Shown: positions 38,721-50,783, counted from the stretch's first letter. The stretch: 64,000 bases of DNA from Onchocerca lupi (GCA_028564675.1 JAOVVO010000075.1:124001-188000); one strand, 5' to 3'. The notes: generated by a model from the letters alone, not told the origin. Numbers and translations: made by a program.

Positions 38721-40020
38721 TCAGATCACCTCTCGTTTCCAAATACTGAATATTTTTTTGATTAACGACAAGAAGTTAAATGATGAGTGAGGATAACGCA
38801 CATAACTATAATTCGTTTTCTCACATTTCACTTCAATTTTTGGTTTTTCAAAACGACTCCAACACTTGATCACCTCAGTATCGCAAGCACATATGGCATT
38901 ACCACATTTTGAATTTTCTGCAACTATTCTTCAATTTATTACAGGTAAGGAAGAAAAAATTTCAACGCTTTGACAGTAGAAAGAATAATTCGATCAATTA
39001 GGAAAGGATTTTCCAATCTTCATCATTTAGAAGTTTCGTTTTAAAAGTCATTTAAAATGTCTTCATGCATATTATTCAAAAAAATAATATGCATGAAGGC
39101 ATCTTAAATAACTTTTAAAGTAGAAAACTTTAAAATGATAAGATTTGCAATCTAATTGAGCAATGATTTTTAAAAAGAACAGCATTATAATTAATTTCAT
39201 ATTTTCTTTTCTTAAGAAATCCCTTCCTTATTCTCGAAGTAGCTTATTATCCAACTTAAGTTAAAAAGACTTCAGCAACAAAGTAACAATTAAAATTACC
39301 AGCATTTAAGCAAACGGTTTGATTTTGAACGCATTTCCAATGATAGGGAAGTATATATTCTTCAGCCGTATCATAGCAACGATTTTCGAGAACTGCTCTG
39401 TCGTAACATAAGTCATGATTCATGCAGCACATGAAAATGAAATCGAAATTGGAATCTCAGTTTTGATTTTCAAACATTCAGAAAAAAAAGTATGAGAAAA
39501 ACAACTGGTAATTTCTCTTCTCAAAAGTTGATAATTTTTAGAAAAAAGTATCCCAAAACTTGCAAGATGTGAAACATAAGTATTACATATTTCCATTTTT
39601 CGAGAAATAGACTCAAAAAAGAAAAAAATTCCAAGCAAGCCCAGAAAAAAGTCTACTTCAATTAGACTCAAAGAAAACCTATCCCAAAAAAAAATCAATC
39701 ACCGATATGCAAAGAAAAATGCGGTGAAATGTTAAGATGTATACGATAAACCAAAATTTTCAAAATCAAAACTTTCGGATTTGTAATATCTTGAATTAAA
39801 ATGGTGGAAAAAAGTATAACCTGTCAATTCCATCCATAGGCTTTCCGGAACCTCCAACACCACACCAGCACCCGTAATTATTATAAACCGAAGCTCGATA
39901 ACCGAGTTTACAAGTACTCATTGTATTCAGATTCCATAAAGCTTTCAATTTGTTACTACCCGTTAGAGTTACTGTTGTACAAAATAAGCATACTATTAAA
40001 ATAAGTACTTCCAAATACAT
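38721..40020 (-). CDS. secreted phospholipase A2, with a non-AG 3' splice site at exon 2
   Basis: Exons 40020..39821, 39430..39300 and 38917..38721 would give about 175 residues. Exon 1 has a signal peptide (MYLEVLILIVCLFC) and the calcium-binding loop YGCWCGVGGSGKP. Exon 2 carries the active-site helix CCMNHDLCYD with the catalytic His-Asp pair. Exon 3 carries ICACDTEVIKC, the conserved second disulfide helix, then a basic tail to TGA at 38721-38723. Codon phase fits at both junctions. The family hydrolyses the sn-2 ester of phospholipids outside the cell. Oddity: the base pair before exon 2 reads AT (ttttcat) where AG is expected, so the gene may be broken, use a non-canonical intron, or contain a sequencing error. 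A good acceptor (tttttttttag) lies 12 bases before the ATG, and a GTGAGT donor about 450 bp upstream (near 40457) could end a 5' UTR exon. Confidence 0.85.
39031..39130. repeat. hairpin, arms about 46 bp, in the intron before the last exon of the phospholipase gene
   Basis: The left arm 39031-39076 (core CTTCATGCATATTATT) pairs with 39083-39130 (core AATAATATGCATGAAG) around a six-base loop. The core is perfect over 16 bp and the outer part has scattered mismatches. It lies between exon 2 and exon 3 of the phospholipase gene. The size resembles a pre-miRNA, but it could equally be a MITE. Confidence 0.88.
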
Positions 40021-41580
40021 GATTTGTTACCAGTTCTAAAAAAAAGACTTGATAATGAAATTCTGAATTCAGAATCTAGTAATTTCCTAGAACACAACTG
40101 AGTACGAAGTGTTGTAACAGTTCCTAACACGAACTTCTACCGAAATTGTCGCAAATTATTAAGTTTGAAATATCTTGGAATCTTTTTATAAGGAGAAAAT
40201 TGGACATTCATACTTCATCCTGTTGACTTACAGCTAGAAAATATTTTCTTAATATATTTTCACAACTTAATAAAGTACTTCATGAAGGAAATTCACAAAT
40301 GGTATAATTTTTGCTATCTAAAATAAAAATTGGAATTTTGAAGTCCTGAAATTTTTTAAAGTAAAGAAGAAATTTGACATAAAAATTGATTACTCTTCTC
40401 AATATAAATAATCAAACTCAACAAGATATGACGCAAATGTTGAAGTATCTAACTCACCCGGAAGAGATCATGTCAGCTGGCAAACTTTTTCTACTCCTGC
40501 CATATCACCAATGCTATAATTAGCAACAAGATTGATCCTGTATGAATCATTAACTTTAGAGAAAATAGCAATGGAATTTACTTAAGCATAATGAACAAGA
40601 AATCACCCAATTTATGATGAAATTTAGAAAATAACGATGAAAATTTAGAAATAATAATAAAGATCAATGATCAGTGAATATTGCAGTAGTGTCCAAAATT
40701 ATTCGGTATAATTATTTGCCATATGACAGAATTTTGTTAATGAATAATGCTAGAAAATACAACATTACTGAAACACCCTTTTATTCTTTAATTTTGTTTT
40801 TGAAAAATCTATTCTCGCCAATGCCGTGAAACCAATCAATCAAAATAATTTTATCAGTAGAAAACTGGAACTCAACAAATCGATAAAATTAACTGCAAAT
40901 GATTTTTGATCTTAAAAAAATTACAAAAAAAAAAAAAAACTTCATTTATAGTATCCGTTTCAATCACAGTGAATTTAAACTGAAATTTTCAAGAAAGCTC
41001 ACAAGATTTTTAGATATTGCATCTTATAGCTGGACCATTCCAGATTGAACATACAGTATGAATTGCAATTTCATTATTTTTAAGAAAAATTCTTTTTCAA
41101 AATCATTTTTCAGTCATTTACAATTAAAAAAAGTCTCCTATAATGGAAACTGATAAGGCAGTTATAAAACATTCGTCAGTCAACAAAATAACCAATAATA
41201 ACCAAGCAGTCTCGAATAAAGCTGGAATTGCTGTAGACCTGTTTTACCTTTAAACATATTAAAATTTTCATTTTAAATTAAAAAATTGAAGGCTGGTTTT
41301 CATTCGAAGACTCAAAATCACCTTGTTTAGAAAAAAAGTTTGACCCAGTATTAGTTCTAGTTTTTTAATTAGTTTTTTTTTTAATTCAATACATTAGGAT
41401 AACTTATGCTTATCAACGAATTTCCTCAAGCATTCCGAAATAAAAAGTCTTTTAATTTTTATACAAAGTTTGTCCTGCTTTTTTATTAAGGAGACAAAAC
41501 AAAGTAACTACTGCAAACAAGAAACTTGAAGCACTTCAAAAAATAAGTGAAAACTACTATATAATCTGCATCTATTAAAG
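40021..41580. other. intergenic; upstream of the phospholipase gene, downstream of the Tudor gene
   Basis: No protein-coding exon was seen. The region probably holds the promoter and an untranslated first exon of the phospholipase gene (see its GTGAGT donor near 40457), and the 3' UTR of the Tudor gene at its right end. Confidence 0.45.
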
Positions 41581-44500
41581 TCATTCTGCTAGATTATGGT
41601 CGGCAATCACTGCATATCCCTCTTCTTGAAGTCGAGTATCTAGCGTTACAACAGAACCATCACGCACCTGAAATGTCGAAAAATCAAACAAATTTACATA
41701 TATATATATATATAATGTTTCAAAATATCATAATTTACCTGAATGAAATTCACAAATAGTACATCTGGTCTTTGATATGGCTTACAATCATACAAATCAC
41801 AAATTTTATTCCTGAAATTCAAGCGCCAACAGTCAATTAATGAAGAAGCTTTTGATAATTGCATGTTTTTAAGATTCAATCAGCGATATGAAAGTGTTTT
41901 GAAAAAGTTATAAATAATTTGCAGAAAGAAAATGAAAGAATACCCAGTTTCAAATTAAAGATTTTGAAAAACCAACTTTTTGTTACAACCCACAATATTC
42001 AAAGCGACAGGAACATCTTCACGGAGTTCACTAAAGAAAAATTGTTTTGCTTTTTCGGACCAATTTAAATGATCCACCGGTTCCAGCCCATGCATACACA
42101 TTTGCAAGCAGAAAGGTGGTCGTACACAGTGCCTTAAAAATGGAAAATCAAAAAACAATTTGTCCAAAAAAAAAAGAAAAAAAAAGTAAAGAAACTTGTG
42201 CAATCGCTGCCAATATTGAACGATTTAAGAGAGTGAAATGATGCAAAATTACAATATAACTTGAAAATAACAGGCCATAAAGAACTAGGAATTTTCTATT
42301 ATACGATAGGATGAATCCAATATTTGCATGCATAAACAAAATTTATACATTGGATTTATTTCAAGGATGCTGGACAATAAACGGACATCAGTTCCACCAG
42401 AATCAAGAAATCGTATGCGACAAAAAAAGCTCTCAGGATAATAACCGTCCTGAAAAAATGAACTTACTATGAAATTTATAAAATTTTGTTACTCTGCGAA
42501 ACTGAAAAAACCACTGAACATTATTGCAGCGATTAATTTTCTCTGAAGTTTATACTTGACTTGTTTGTTTTTTTCTTTTTTTTTTTTCTAATACAACCAA
42601 CCTTGATGCCTAATATTTCAACTCTTTGCCAGCAGCCAGTAAACTGAGTAAATTCATCGTCTATTTCCACAATGCCATATACACGCTGTCCTTTCTTCAC
42701 GGCAGAAACTCTATTTTAAAAAAATGACAATGTCTTATGAAGGAATAACTGGAGGAAAAAAAAGGATAAAGACTTTAATATGCATGAGATAGAATTAAAT
42801 TATGCATACTCTCGAAGATCAAAACGTTTTAGTACCATAAGACCAGCATAAAATGGAGGAAAAAACCTAAACTAATATCTTTAAAATGTAAAATAAAACG
42901 AACACTTGGGAAGAATTGATAAGCTTTCTGTTTTTTGGATGGCCATAGAACGAATTTAGCTCTTCAGCAAAATTTGCAAGTTCATCATTTGCTGAAATCA
43001 TTGCATCTTCTTCATCATCTGCTGCACTACTACCTTCATACTCTTCTGAATTTGTATCACCTTGTGATGATTCCTTTACCCTTGCCATTTTTAATGGACG
43101 AGCATAAAATTCGTAAGGTGAAATAGTGTTCCTTGAGAAATTAAATATATTATTAGAACAAATATTAACATTATTGAATAACCTCTATAAAGATGAGATA
43201 AAAGCATAATTTTTTAGCTTGCGCACTGGATACTTGAAAAAATTTTTGAAAATGTGCTAAAACGTAACGGCAAATGATATAAAATGAAGTGCCACTAACA
43301 AAGATGTCATGAAATAAATTTTAAATAAAGTCTTATTAAAAAAAAAATAATCAAAAACTTAAATGCTCTCGAAAAAGATACCTCCCTTCAACACTGACCA
43401 AATATTCGCCTTTGTGACAATATCCTTCCTCATTCAACCAATTAACGTCTACGGATGGAATCTAAAACTAGCAAAATAAAAAATACTTTAAAAAAATATG
43501 CAGTATAAAGATGAAGCAGAAACAAAACAAGATTACTTGTGGGCTATCTGTGGCTGTATCATTCACGGTGAGCTGTTCTATCATAGTTCCAGCATCGTTT
43601 TTGCTCGGAAAATTAAGACGCCAAGTTTCTAAAGTTTCCACAGTCAAAATTTCTTTTCTGTCCACCTTCAAACAAATAAAGTAAATATGCAAAGAGAAAC
43701 TATAAAAAACGACAAAAAATACAAAAAAAAATTGAAGAAATAATGGGAAATAATTTCTTTTAACTAGATCCTATATCGTACTACACCCGTGTGACACTGT
43801 CAAAAATAAGCAAAAAAAAATTATATTTCAATATTTGGTCATAACTGTGGAAACAGTTTTTTTTTTTTCTTTTTTGAAAATGACTTACAAAACTTTCAAA
43901 TAATTTTTGTGTTATCCCATCGAATAAATCTCGTTCAAAATCAACTTCATCGAAACGTTCACGGACAAACAAATGCGCGACTGAAGTACCTATTTCATCC
44001 GATTCCGACTCCATCCCATAAATATTAACCTTTAATTTAGTTACTTAATAAGCAATTAACAAAGCAAGCTCCTAAGTAAATTACCAAAACTGTGAATAAC
44101 GAACTTTTACAAAATCGTAATAGTCATTGCTGGGAACACTACTAAGGATTGCCTCTACACGAACAAGTTCAAATTTTTTAAGGATTTCTCGCAATGCTAC
44201 TACATCTTCCTTCGACCATTTCGGTTGTACATTACCAATGATTTCGTCCTGATGTGGCTTTACCTGTAAACTAAGGACATAAGAAATTTACAGTTTTGCA
44301 ATTATCGAGGGTGAGAACTCCGTCCATTATTCATCATGTTAATCTTAATATACACTGTTGCAAACATTTTTCCGTAGCAATATGACGAATTCAGATTACT
44401 TCTAAAAAATGAAAATCTTCTGATTTGCTTTTAAAAGAGATAAAAAGAATACTTTAAATAATGCGACGGGAATTGCTTGCCAAGGATGGAAAGATAACAT

Positions 44501-45579
44501 TTCGTCCATCTTTGCAAGACAAGTAGAATTCATCCAAGAGGTGGTTCCTTCGTCAATGAACAATACTTTTACAAATTTTGTACGCTAAAATTGAGAAATA
44601 GATTTATAGAAATGCCTTTCACCAGTAAAAAATCCAAAATTTTTAAAGCAAACATCTATTAACTTGATCAATTTCACGAATTCGAGCCCGAGCATAAACA
44701 CCTTCCTCTAGCGGTGCCATTACATAGCGGTTTTCATGTATCACTGGAACTGGGACCAAGGTATTTCTAAAAAGTACAATAATAATATATCCGAGATTAA
44801 TATGTTTTCTTTTCGTCTATGAATTAAGCAGTTTTCAGTATATCATCAAACATTATGATAGTCTTTATGGCATCATTAATGTGAAATAAACTCACAAATC
44901 TCGGATTTGCAATTTTTCTGTGATATGATTTACGGGCTTGACCCATATACAGCTTGGTGATGTAACATGGGATACAAAGCAACGAGCTGTACGACACAAA
45001 GGAATACGGTGGATCTGCAAACTATTATTTTGTTAAATTTACCTTTCAGAAAAATAAAGATCATGCTTCATGAATTTTTTTCTTACAATTACAATCATCT
45101 GCAAGCTATATACTTGAACTAAATCATCTAATTTATTAAACTGCCAAGAATAGAAACTGCATTTGAGCAATCAAATTTACGATGATTTGTTGAACTCATG
45201 AAATATCCGTATTTCAGTATAGTTATAAGCAGAACAATTTAATAAATATTTCGAAGGGATAAGTCTTACGTCACATTGAAAACATCACGATGAGCACTTT
45301 ATTTTTAAATAACGGCACAGCACCCATCGGAACTTTATACGGATTAAATTAAGCAATCACTAATCCACTCGCTTTTTTAAATGAAATTACCTTGAATCTA
45401 CCGTCACCTTTTACATCGCCATTTTGCATCATCTTTGGAACAGCGTTTCTCTTCTCACTACTGTTTACCGGTTCCTCTAATCGAGGCGACTTTCGACCAT
45501 CCATGATACCCACTAGCTCTCTTACTCGCATCAAATTATGAACTAGATCATTACTGCCCGTGATAACATAATTTATCAT
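41581..45579 (-). CDS. multi-Tudor-domain protein, 15 exons
   Basis: Exons 45579..45391, 45014..44896, 44766..44664, 44584..44453, 44263..44111, 44029..43889, 43665..43537, 43461..43382, 43131..42904, 42866..42810, 42710..42602, 42449..42349, 42132..41977, 41811..41739, 41667..41581 keep one frame for about 618 residues. Residues about 64-300 form an extended Tudor unit: CFVSHVTSPSCIWVKP, YARARIREIDQ, then VLFIDEGTTSWM. A second unit begins at about 345 (SPYEFYARPL), after which comes an acidic Ser/Glu/Asp patch (about 365-390), then FYAGLMVLKRF, VYGIVEI and IRFLDSGGTDV. Tudor domains bind methylated arginine or lysine, often in germline small-RNA complexes. Size and two-Tudor layout recall C. 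elegans EKL-1, but that is only a guess. The exon 9/10 junction uses a weak GTTCGT donor; GTGTTC two bases earlier is an alternative that breaks phase. Confidence 0.85.
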
Positions 45580-45935
45580 AAAAATACTCTCAAGAAGAAT
45601 GTATTGGATTTCCGCCGATTTCGTATTTTATGAAGTGGTCATAGTGCTAACACAGATTTTCAAAAGCACATAAAAAATGTTGATCTTACAACTGCATCAC
45701 TATACATTTCAGGGAAACGGAAATATTTTTATCGAATAAATTAGAGGTAATGAAAACAAATATCATGACAATTCACAACGGTAACAATACGAAAACAAGT
45801 CATATACAAAATTTCAGACAATAAAACAGAGGCTGCCAATTCTTTCCAAAACAGAAATTATTCATACTAGAACTTCCTTCGAATTTCCAATTTCAGTATT
45901 TTATTAAAAATTACAGATGGTAAAGAAAACCAGCA
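45580..45935 (-). promoter_or_regulatory. possible intercistronic region between TRAP-gamma and the Tudor gene
   Basis: Only about 356 bases separate the stop codon of TRAP-gamma from the start codon of the Tudor gene on the same strand. A pyrimidine-rich acceptor (attcttcttgag) ends 9 bases before the Tudor ATG. That spacing and site would suit an operon resolved by trans-splicing, but a separate promoter is not excluded. Confidence 0.35.
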
Positions 45936-47094
45936 TTATTTGGCAGTTGAGAAAAGAGCAACCAAGCCAGCTGCACCAAGCATAGAAAACAGACAATTGA
46001 AAGTGGGCGATATGGAGGCAAATAAGAAGAATGATAAAATAAGGAGAAGTGACAGGAAAAGAATATTGTTCCAGAAGATGGAGAAGGTGGTCGCTTCATA
46101 ATCTCCAACCTGAAATCTTATAATACTTTAATATTAGAACGCAATAATATTTAATTTCATCAAATGTATTCTAAAACAGAATTTGGATGACAGCAAAAAA
46201 AATTTAACTTTACAAATGCTTACCTCATTTTTCTTCCATAAAATTCTCTCATCTTTCTCCTTCTTCGACATTTTTTTATCATCCGCTAATTTTCGATTCA
46301 TTTCACGAGTTATTGCCTCACTTCGTTTTACAACAATCCTGTAAAAAGAAGTTAAACATTTAAAGATAAATCTTATATGCAAAGATTATCAGTAAAACCA
46401 CTTCCTTATAATGTCAAATTTCCGATATAACATCAAGGAAGTTACTTGTGTTTAAGAATGTGCTTGATATTCTTGTAGGCAAAGCTGATAAGGTAGGACG
46501 CAGCCAATGATGAAATTAACCAAACAATCCACGAATCGGCCACTTCCATCTGATGTATTCCATGAAAAAGATAGAGAGGTGCTATAGCAATTACTGTTGA
46601 GTTCCCATAAAATAGCGCACTACCTTTTGCTGATACTGCAGCCGAGAAGTCCTTTAAATAACAAATAATGCAATTTTTTAAAAAATTATTACTTTACAAT
46701 TCGGTGCAATAAGAATGCTCCATATGACTGCAAAATCCGTGAAATGTTTTAATTCAAGGCATGGATTTTTTTTTTCCAACCGAAGCAGCAGACTGATTAT
46801 TCCCAAAATAATTACCATTATTTGAGAGAATCCGTTAGGTCATGTCGACAAAGAAATATAAATCCAATAAGAATTAATAAATAAAAGGCTATATTATCCA
46901 TTTCCGAAAAAGCAGAAGTTAATTACAAGGTGGTGAAAACTGCGCGTAAAATCTTGCCCCGAGAAATATAATTCTTTGCTGACCTATCAATAACTTCTAA
47001 TCCCTTAAACAGCTAACAGCAACTAAATATTAAAACATACCTTTAGCAAAAGCTCATCCTCTTTTGACAATTTCTGGCCTGCTCCTTTTGACAT
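45936..47094 (-). CDS. trap-3: translocon-associated protein subunit gamma (SSR3/TRAP-gamma)
   Basis: Four exons 47094..47041, 46651..46446, 46338..46224, 46109..45936 give about 182 residues (human SSR3 185). Conserved landmarks are SAKGSALFYGN, then the paired helices ending in SYLISFAYKNIKHILKH, the charged cytosolic loop KKMSKKEKDERILWKKNEV, and DYEATTFSIFWNN leading into two more membrane helices with a short Lys-terminated tail. That is the usual four-helix topology. TRAP-gamma sits in the ER membrane as part of the TRAP complex beside the Sec61 channel and aids insertion of certain secretory and membrane proteins. All exon phases agree. It lies just upstream of the Tudor gene on the same strand and may share a transcript with it. 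Confidence 0.96.
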
Positions 47095-47330
47095 ATTTTG
47101 AGTATTAACAAGATAATATTCTATCTATAATGCATGATTATATCTGAATGAGCTCAGGTAATAGGTGTGGAATTTTTTTTTTAACCGAAGCACACAGAAT
47201 AATTATTACAAAAATTATTATAACTATTTGAGAAGATCAGTAAAAAAAGAAAACTCCTGCACATCTCACACAACAAAATTATTATATCCCATGCCGAAAA
47301 GATTGAACAACCGCCCCTCACCCCCGCCAC
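46767..47330. repeat. two diverged copies of a dispersed element about 160 bp long
   Basis: The sequence from a T-run plus CCAACCGAAGCAGCAGACTGATTATT (about 46767) to a CCATTTCCGAAAAAG block (about 46910) is matched by T-run plus AACCGAAGCACACAGAATAATTATT (about 47171) to CCCATGCCGAAAAG (about 47300). One copy is in intron 1 of TRAP-gamma and the other upstream of the gene. Confidence 0.65.
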
Positions 47331-47396
47331 TGACAAATTTGTAAATGCTGTTTTAAATCGCCAAAAAAGGCCATCAAACCAAAATGAATTCAAACT

Positions 47397-47979
47397 GCAA
47401 CTAGGGAAGAGTGACGTTTTGCAAATTATATATCTCAGGGGTTATTATCTTAGCGGACGATTCCACAAAGTTGGGAAGTACTATCATTATCATGTCATAT
47501 CAGTTATGTTTATAATTCCAGCAGAGGTTTTGAGATTGAATCTTAAATTTTTATTTGAGGATTCGTGATAAAATATGGATGTGAACTTATCTTCCAATCT
47601 GAAAATTACCGAGAAGTAGAGAAAGCCTTGGATGCAACAATTGGTTCGATTCAATATATGTCATTTTTATTGAATAGAATCAACAGAAATTTCTCACTAT
47701 ATTGTTATTAGGGTATACAATTTCATTTTAGCAATTATTTTTTTTTCCTCGATCAATTCTATTAGATTATGGGAAGATGAATGATCTCTGGCACTTTTTG
47801 ATCCCTATGATGGACAAAAATGATTAAGATCAAAATTGTTGCTTGCGAAGCATTTCGGAAATTTCTTCTTAATCAGTTAAAAAAATGACAAGCAAGTTTT
47901 AATAGAAACAACCAGATAAAAATCACAGAAGAATTAATGAAGAAAATTGAAATATTCACAGTTCCTATTACTTCTAAGA
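47397..47979. other. intergenic, upstream of TRAP-gamma
   Basis: No exon was seen. The region separates the bHLH stop codon from the dispersed repeat upstream of TRAP-gamma and probably holds the bHLH 3' UTR. Confidence 0.5.
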
Positions 47980-48711
47980 TCATAGAGTTGAAGACATAGC
48001 ATCTGATGCACGTTTTCTGCGATCGATTCTGCGAAGACGCTCGGCTCGTTCCTCGGATTCGGTTTGAAAGGTTTGGAAACAGTCACATTTGGTCCAATGA
48101 TCGTAATTTTGCAGCAAAGCGTCCAGATGACGTATGTACCGAATCGCTAAACGCAAGGTATCCACTTTACTAATGCGACGATCGCTAAAAGTATCTCTGT
48201 TTCTTATTTTAAAAATGATATGAGAGATTTTCAAAAATTCACACAAATTCACTGAAGAATTGTTATATTTCGGAAAAATTGTTATATTCATAATTGAATT
48301 TGCCACAGATTAATTAATAAAAAAACTAATTTTCACGAGAATTCATCAAAAAATGAGATTAGGAAGAAAAGTAACTAAAACTTTTCGGTAAGTGGTAGAT
48401 GATCACGCAGTCTTTCGTATCCATCATTTACGCAACGAACACGCAGTCGTTCTCTCTCATTTCGTTTCCATACAGTAGTTCCATAACTGCTAAAGTTTTC
48501 AAAGTGAAGTTTAAATGGAACTTATCAAAGAAAGACAACTTTATGATTTATTTTTGATTATTTATTTCTTCTGCACTGATTGAAATGATGTCCATTTCTC
48601 AAATAAGAGTTTAGCTTACTTTTCATCGATTTCACTAGGTAGCGGGACACGAGCTTCTGGTGAAAATGGACTTATGCGACTTGGTTTCTTCTCATCTTTT
48701 GCTTCTGCCAT
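47980..48711 (-). CDS. achaete-scute-type bHLH transcription factor
   Basis: Exons 48711..48620, 48489..48382 and 48196..47980 encode about 138 residues. The basic region and helix 1 (KRNERERLRVRCVNDGYERLRDHLP) end exon 2. After a loop, helix 2 (RRISKVDTLRLAIRYIRHLDALL) follows in exon 3. The RCVNxGYxRLRxHLP signature matches the ASCL3/4 branch of achaete-scute proteins, which in nematodes includes HLH-4 and HLH-6. A short Cys-containing tail (WTKCDCFQTFQTESEE) and a basic C-terminus end at TGA 47980-47982. These proteins dimerise with a class I (E/Daughterless) partner and bind E-boxes to specify neurons or glands; here that role is inferred. The start at 48711 gives a conserved-looking short N-terminus, but an in-frame extension upstream (to about 48770) is also open. 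Confidence 0.9.
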
Positions 48712-49063
48712 ATAATCACATAATGAAGGTAAGTGATAACTTATAGTATATATCTGATGTTTCCGGTAGGAAATGGTATAAAATCGCATGGAAGATTATG
48801 CTTAACATGAAGAAAAAAAGAAGAAAACAAAAACAAATAAAACTATAAAAACTAACATTGATTAAACCATTCATAATTAATCGGTGATATAGAATTTATT
48901 TGATGAAGAATGACGCAGAATTTGAGAAAATGCTAAGCAACAAATGTTTTAGGAACTATTCATTCAAGCAGCTTACTCAGCTAATTTTAATTTATAAAAA
49001 AATTGTGAAAAAAAAGTAATTGAATTTGAATTATAAATTTTATGAGTATTTTAGAGAAAAAAT

Positions 49064-49114
49064 GAGCTAAATTGATTCATCAATATGCTAAATATTGATA
49101 AATCAATTTAGCTC
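49064..49114. repeat. perfect 23-bp inverted repeat with 5-base loop
   Basis: GAGCTAAATTGATTCATCAATAT at 49064-49086 faces ATATTGATAAATCAATTTAGCTC at 49092-49114; the arms pair across all 23 positions bar the central CAT/ATA step. It lies between the bHLH gene and a candidate upstream exon. Confidence 0.8.
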
Positions 49115-49186
49115 AATATTTAAGTAAATCAAACTTAAATATTGGAGAATTTCTAGAAATTTGATTTGGTCTGAAACAAATGATAC

Positions 49187-49298
49187 CTTCATCGAAAGAT
49201 CCAGAGCGAAGTCTCAGCAATCGAGCAGCACTGATGATTGAAGGTAGCTTTCTTCCATATTGAAATGCTGACTGATGTGATTCTTCTATATTATTCAT
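49187..49298 (-). CDS. candidate first exon upstream of the bHLH gene
   Basis: An ATG at 49298 opens 37 codons (MNNIEESHQSAFQYGRKLPS... RLLRLRSGSFDEG) before a GTATCA donor at 49186. Composition is protein-like. It could be an alternative N-terminal exon of the bHLH gene, but no acceptor before 48711 joins it in the right phase, so it may belong to another transcript or be chance. Confidence 0.3.
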
Positions 49299-50780
49299 TT
49301 ATGATTTATGATTTCGACTGACTTATCTGCAATTAAATATCTTACTCTCGAGAAATCCGAGTTACTATATGACTACACATTTATCGACCTATAAATCTTT
49401 CGATCTGCGCGATATAGTTCATTTCATTTTTATTAATTTTTCCTCCGTGATCTCATATCATCTCCACTATTAAAATTTGATTAGTTCGCGAAAAATCATT
49501 ATCCATTTGTGTCATTCATTTATGAAATTCCTATCTAAATGAAAAAAACAACAAAATATAAATGGCCATTTCATTAGGAAGATTTTGAGATGAAGCTTGA
49601 AATGACAAATTTGCCTCATCAGGGATCCAGAATCTTCTTTCCGACTTCAGCTAGAAAGATTTGGATGCAAAATATGAAGATAATAACTGCCTACCGTATA
49701 ACTAATATGTATACATAAACGGTTATCGAGCATGGCTTCATTCTCCTAATATCGAGCTTTGTTTCCATACCGCTGTACAAACAACAACCGTAGCCGCATG
49801 TGCCCTATCTGATCCACCAGATCGGTTCATCTTTCTGATTGTCATCAGCTTGATGACAAAGCTTTTTGCTCATATCATTCGATAAACAGATCAATTTAAC
49901 CACTGATCCCCAATGTTAACGCAAAGACCAATTAACAAATCATTTCAAAATCACTCGATGAATTCTAAAAGTTATTTCGTTCTAGTTGTTCATTACATCC
50001 ATTTTTATTACTGCAAAGTAAAAAAAAGAAGAGTCTATTCTATGTTTTTGTGAAATGGCCAACAATCAAAAAGCTGTCCAAGTAAAGTTGTTCCAAAAGA
50101 GAGATAGCAAATTGAATTATGAATTATAATAGCATATTATACAAATTTTTTAATGCATTTATTCGTCGAGAAGATAAGAAATTAGTAGTTTATCTTTCGT
50201 AAAATATATTTGGAAACGAAAGTTGTCGGAAAAGTCGAATTTTAGCATAAATGTTATCGGGAATACCGAAACAGTAGAGAAATAAATATGTTCAATTAAA
50301 CAAAGTACTGTATTGTTGAAAAAAAAGAAAATTCCCACGATTCATCGCTTACGATGGATATAAATGCATGTTACGATGTGATATCTAATTCTCTTCTTCA
50401 TTCCCCAGCTTTCAATTGTAGTAAATAAGAAGAATTAACTGACATATTTAATGTAATTCTCATCTTTGTTAAAATTTCCCAGCTTTATCTTCGATAATAA
50501 AAAATCGTAAACTCATGTTAGCAATTTCCGGCCCTTTAATCACCCCATGTATCATATCTAGAATGTTTAAACAACTTTAGTATAAAGAGTTATTAGTAAG
50601 AATTTCTCTACTGTTTTCATTCGGCTTTTCGATCCAATTCTCGTCCTGCTCATCTCATTTTCATCATTCATTTAAAACTTTTATTCATTTTCCATTCGTT
50701 AAGTTTTCTTCCGCTTACGTTGATTAATATAATTTTGATCGAATAAAATTCATCATGATCGACTCTCCTGATTCTTCTAC
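49299..50780. other. intergenic
   Basis: No supported exon. A 36-codon minus-strand ATG frame near 49760-49867 (MTIRKMNRSGGSDRAH...) is more GC-rich than its surroundings but has no partner exon. Confidence 0.45.
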
Positions 50781-50783
50781 GAC

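Noticed and set aside
42047..42241. Plus-strand frame over Tudor exon 13
   Set aside because: Shadow of a well-supported minus-strand exon with fitting phase.
47181..47393. 70-codon minus-strand frame with W/F-rich start
   Set aside because: It overlaps a repeated element also found in the TRAP-gamma intron and has no conserved features.
47641..47660. GGTTCGATTC, another tRNA B-box look-alike
   Set aside because: No A box upstream at tRNA distance and no acceptor stem.
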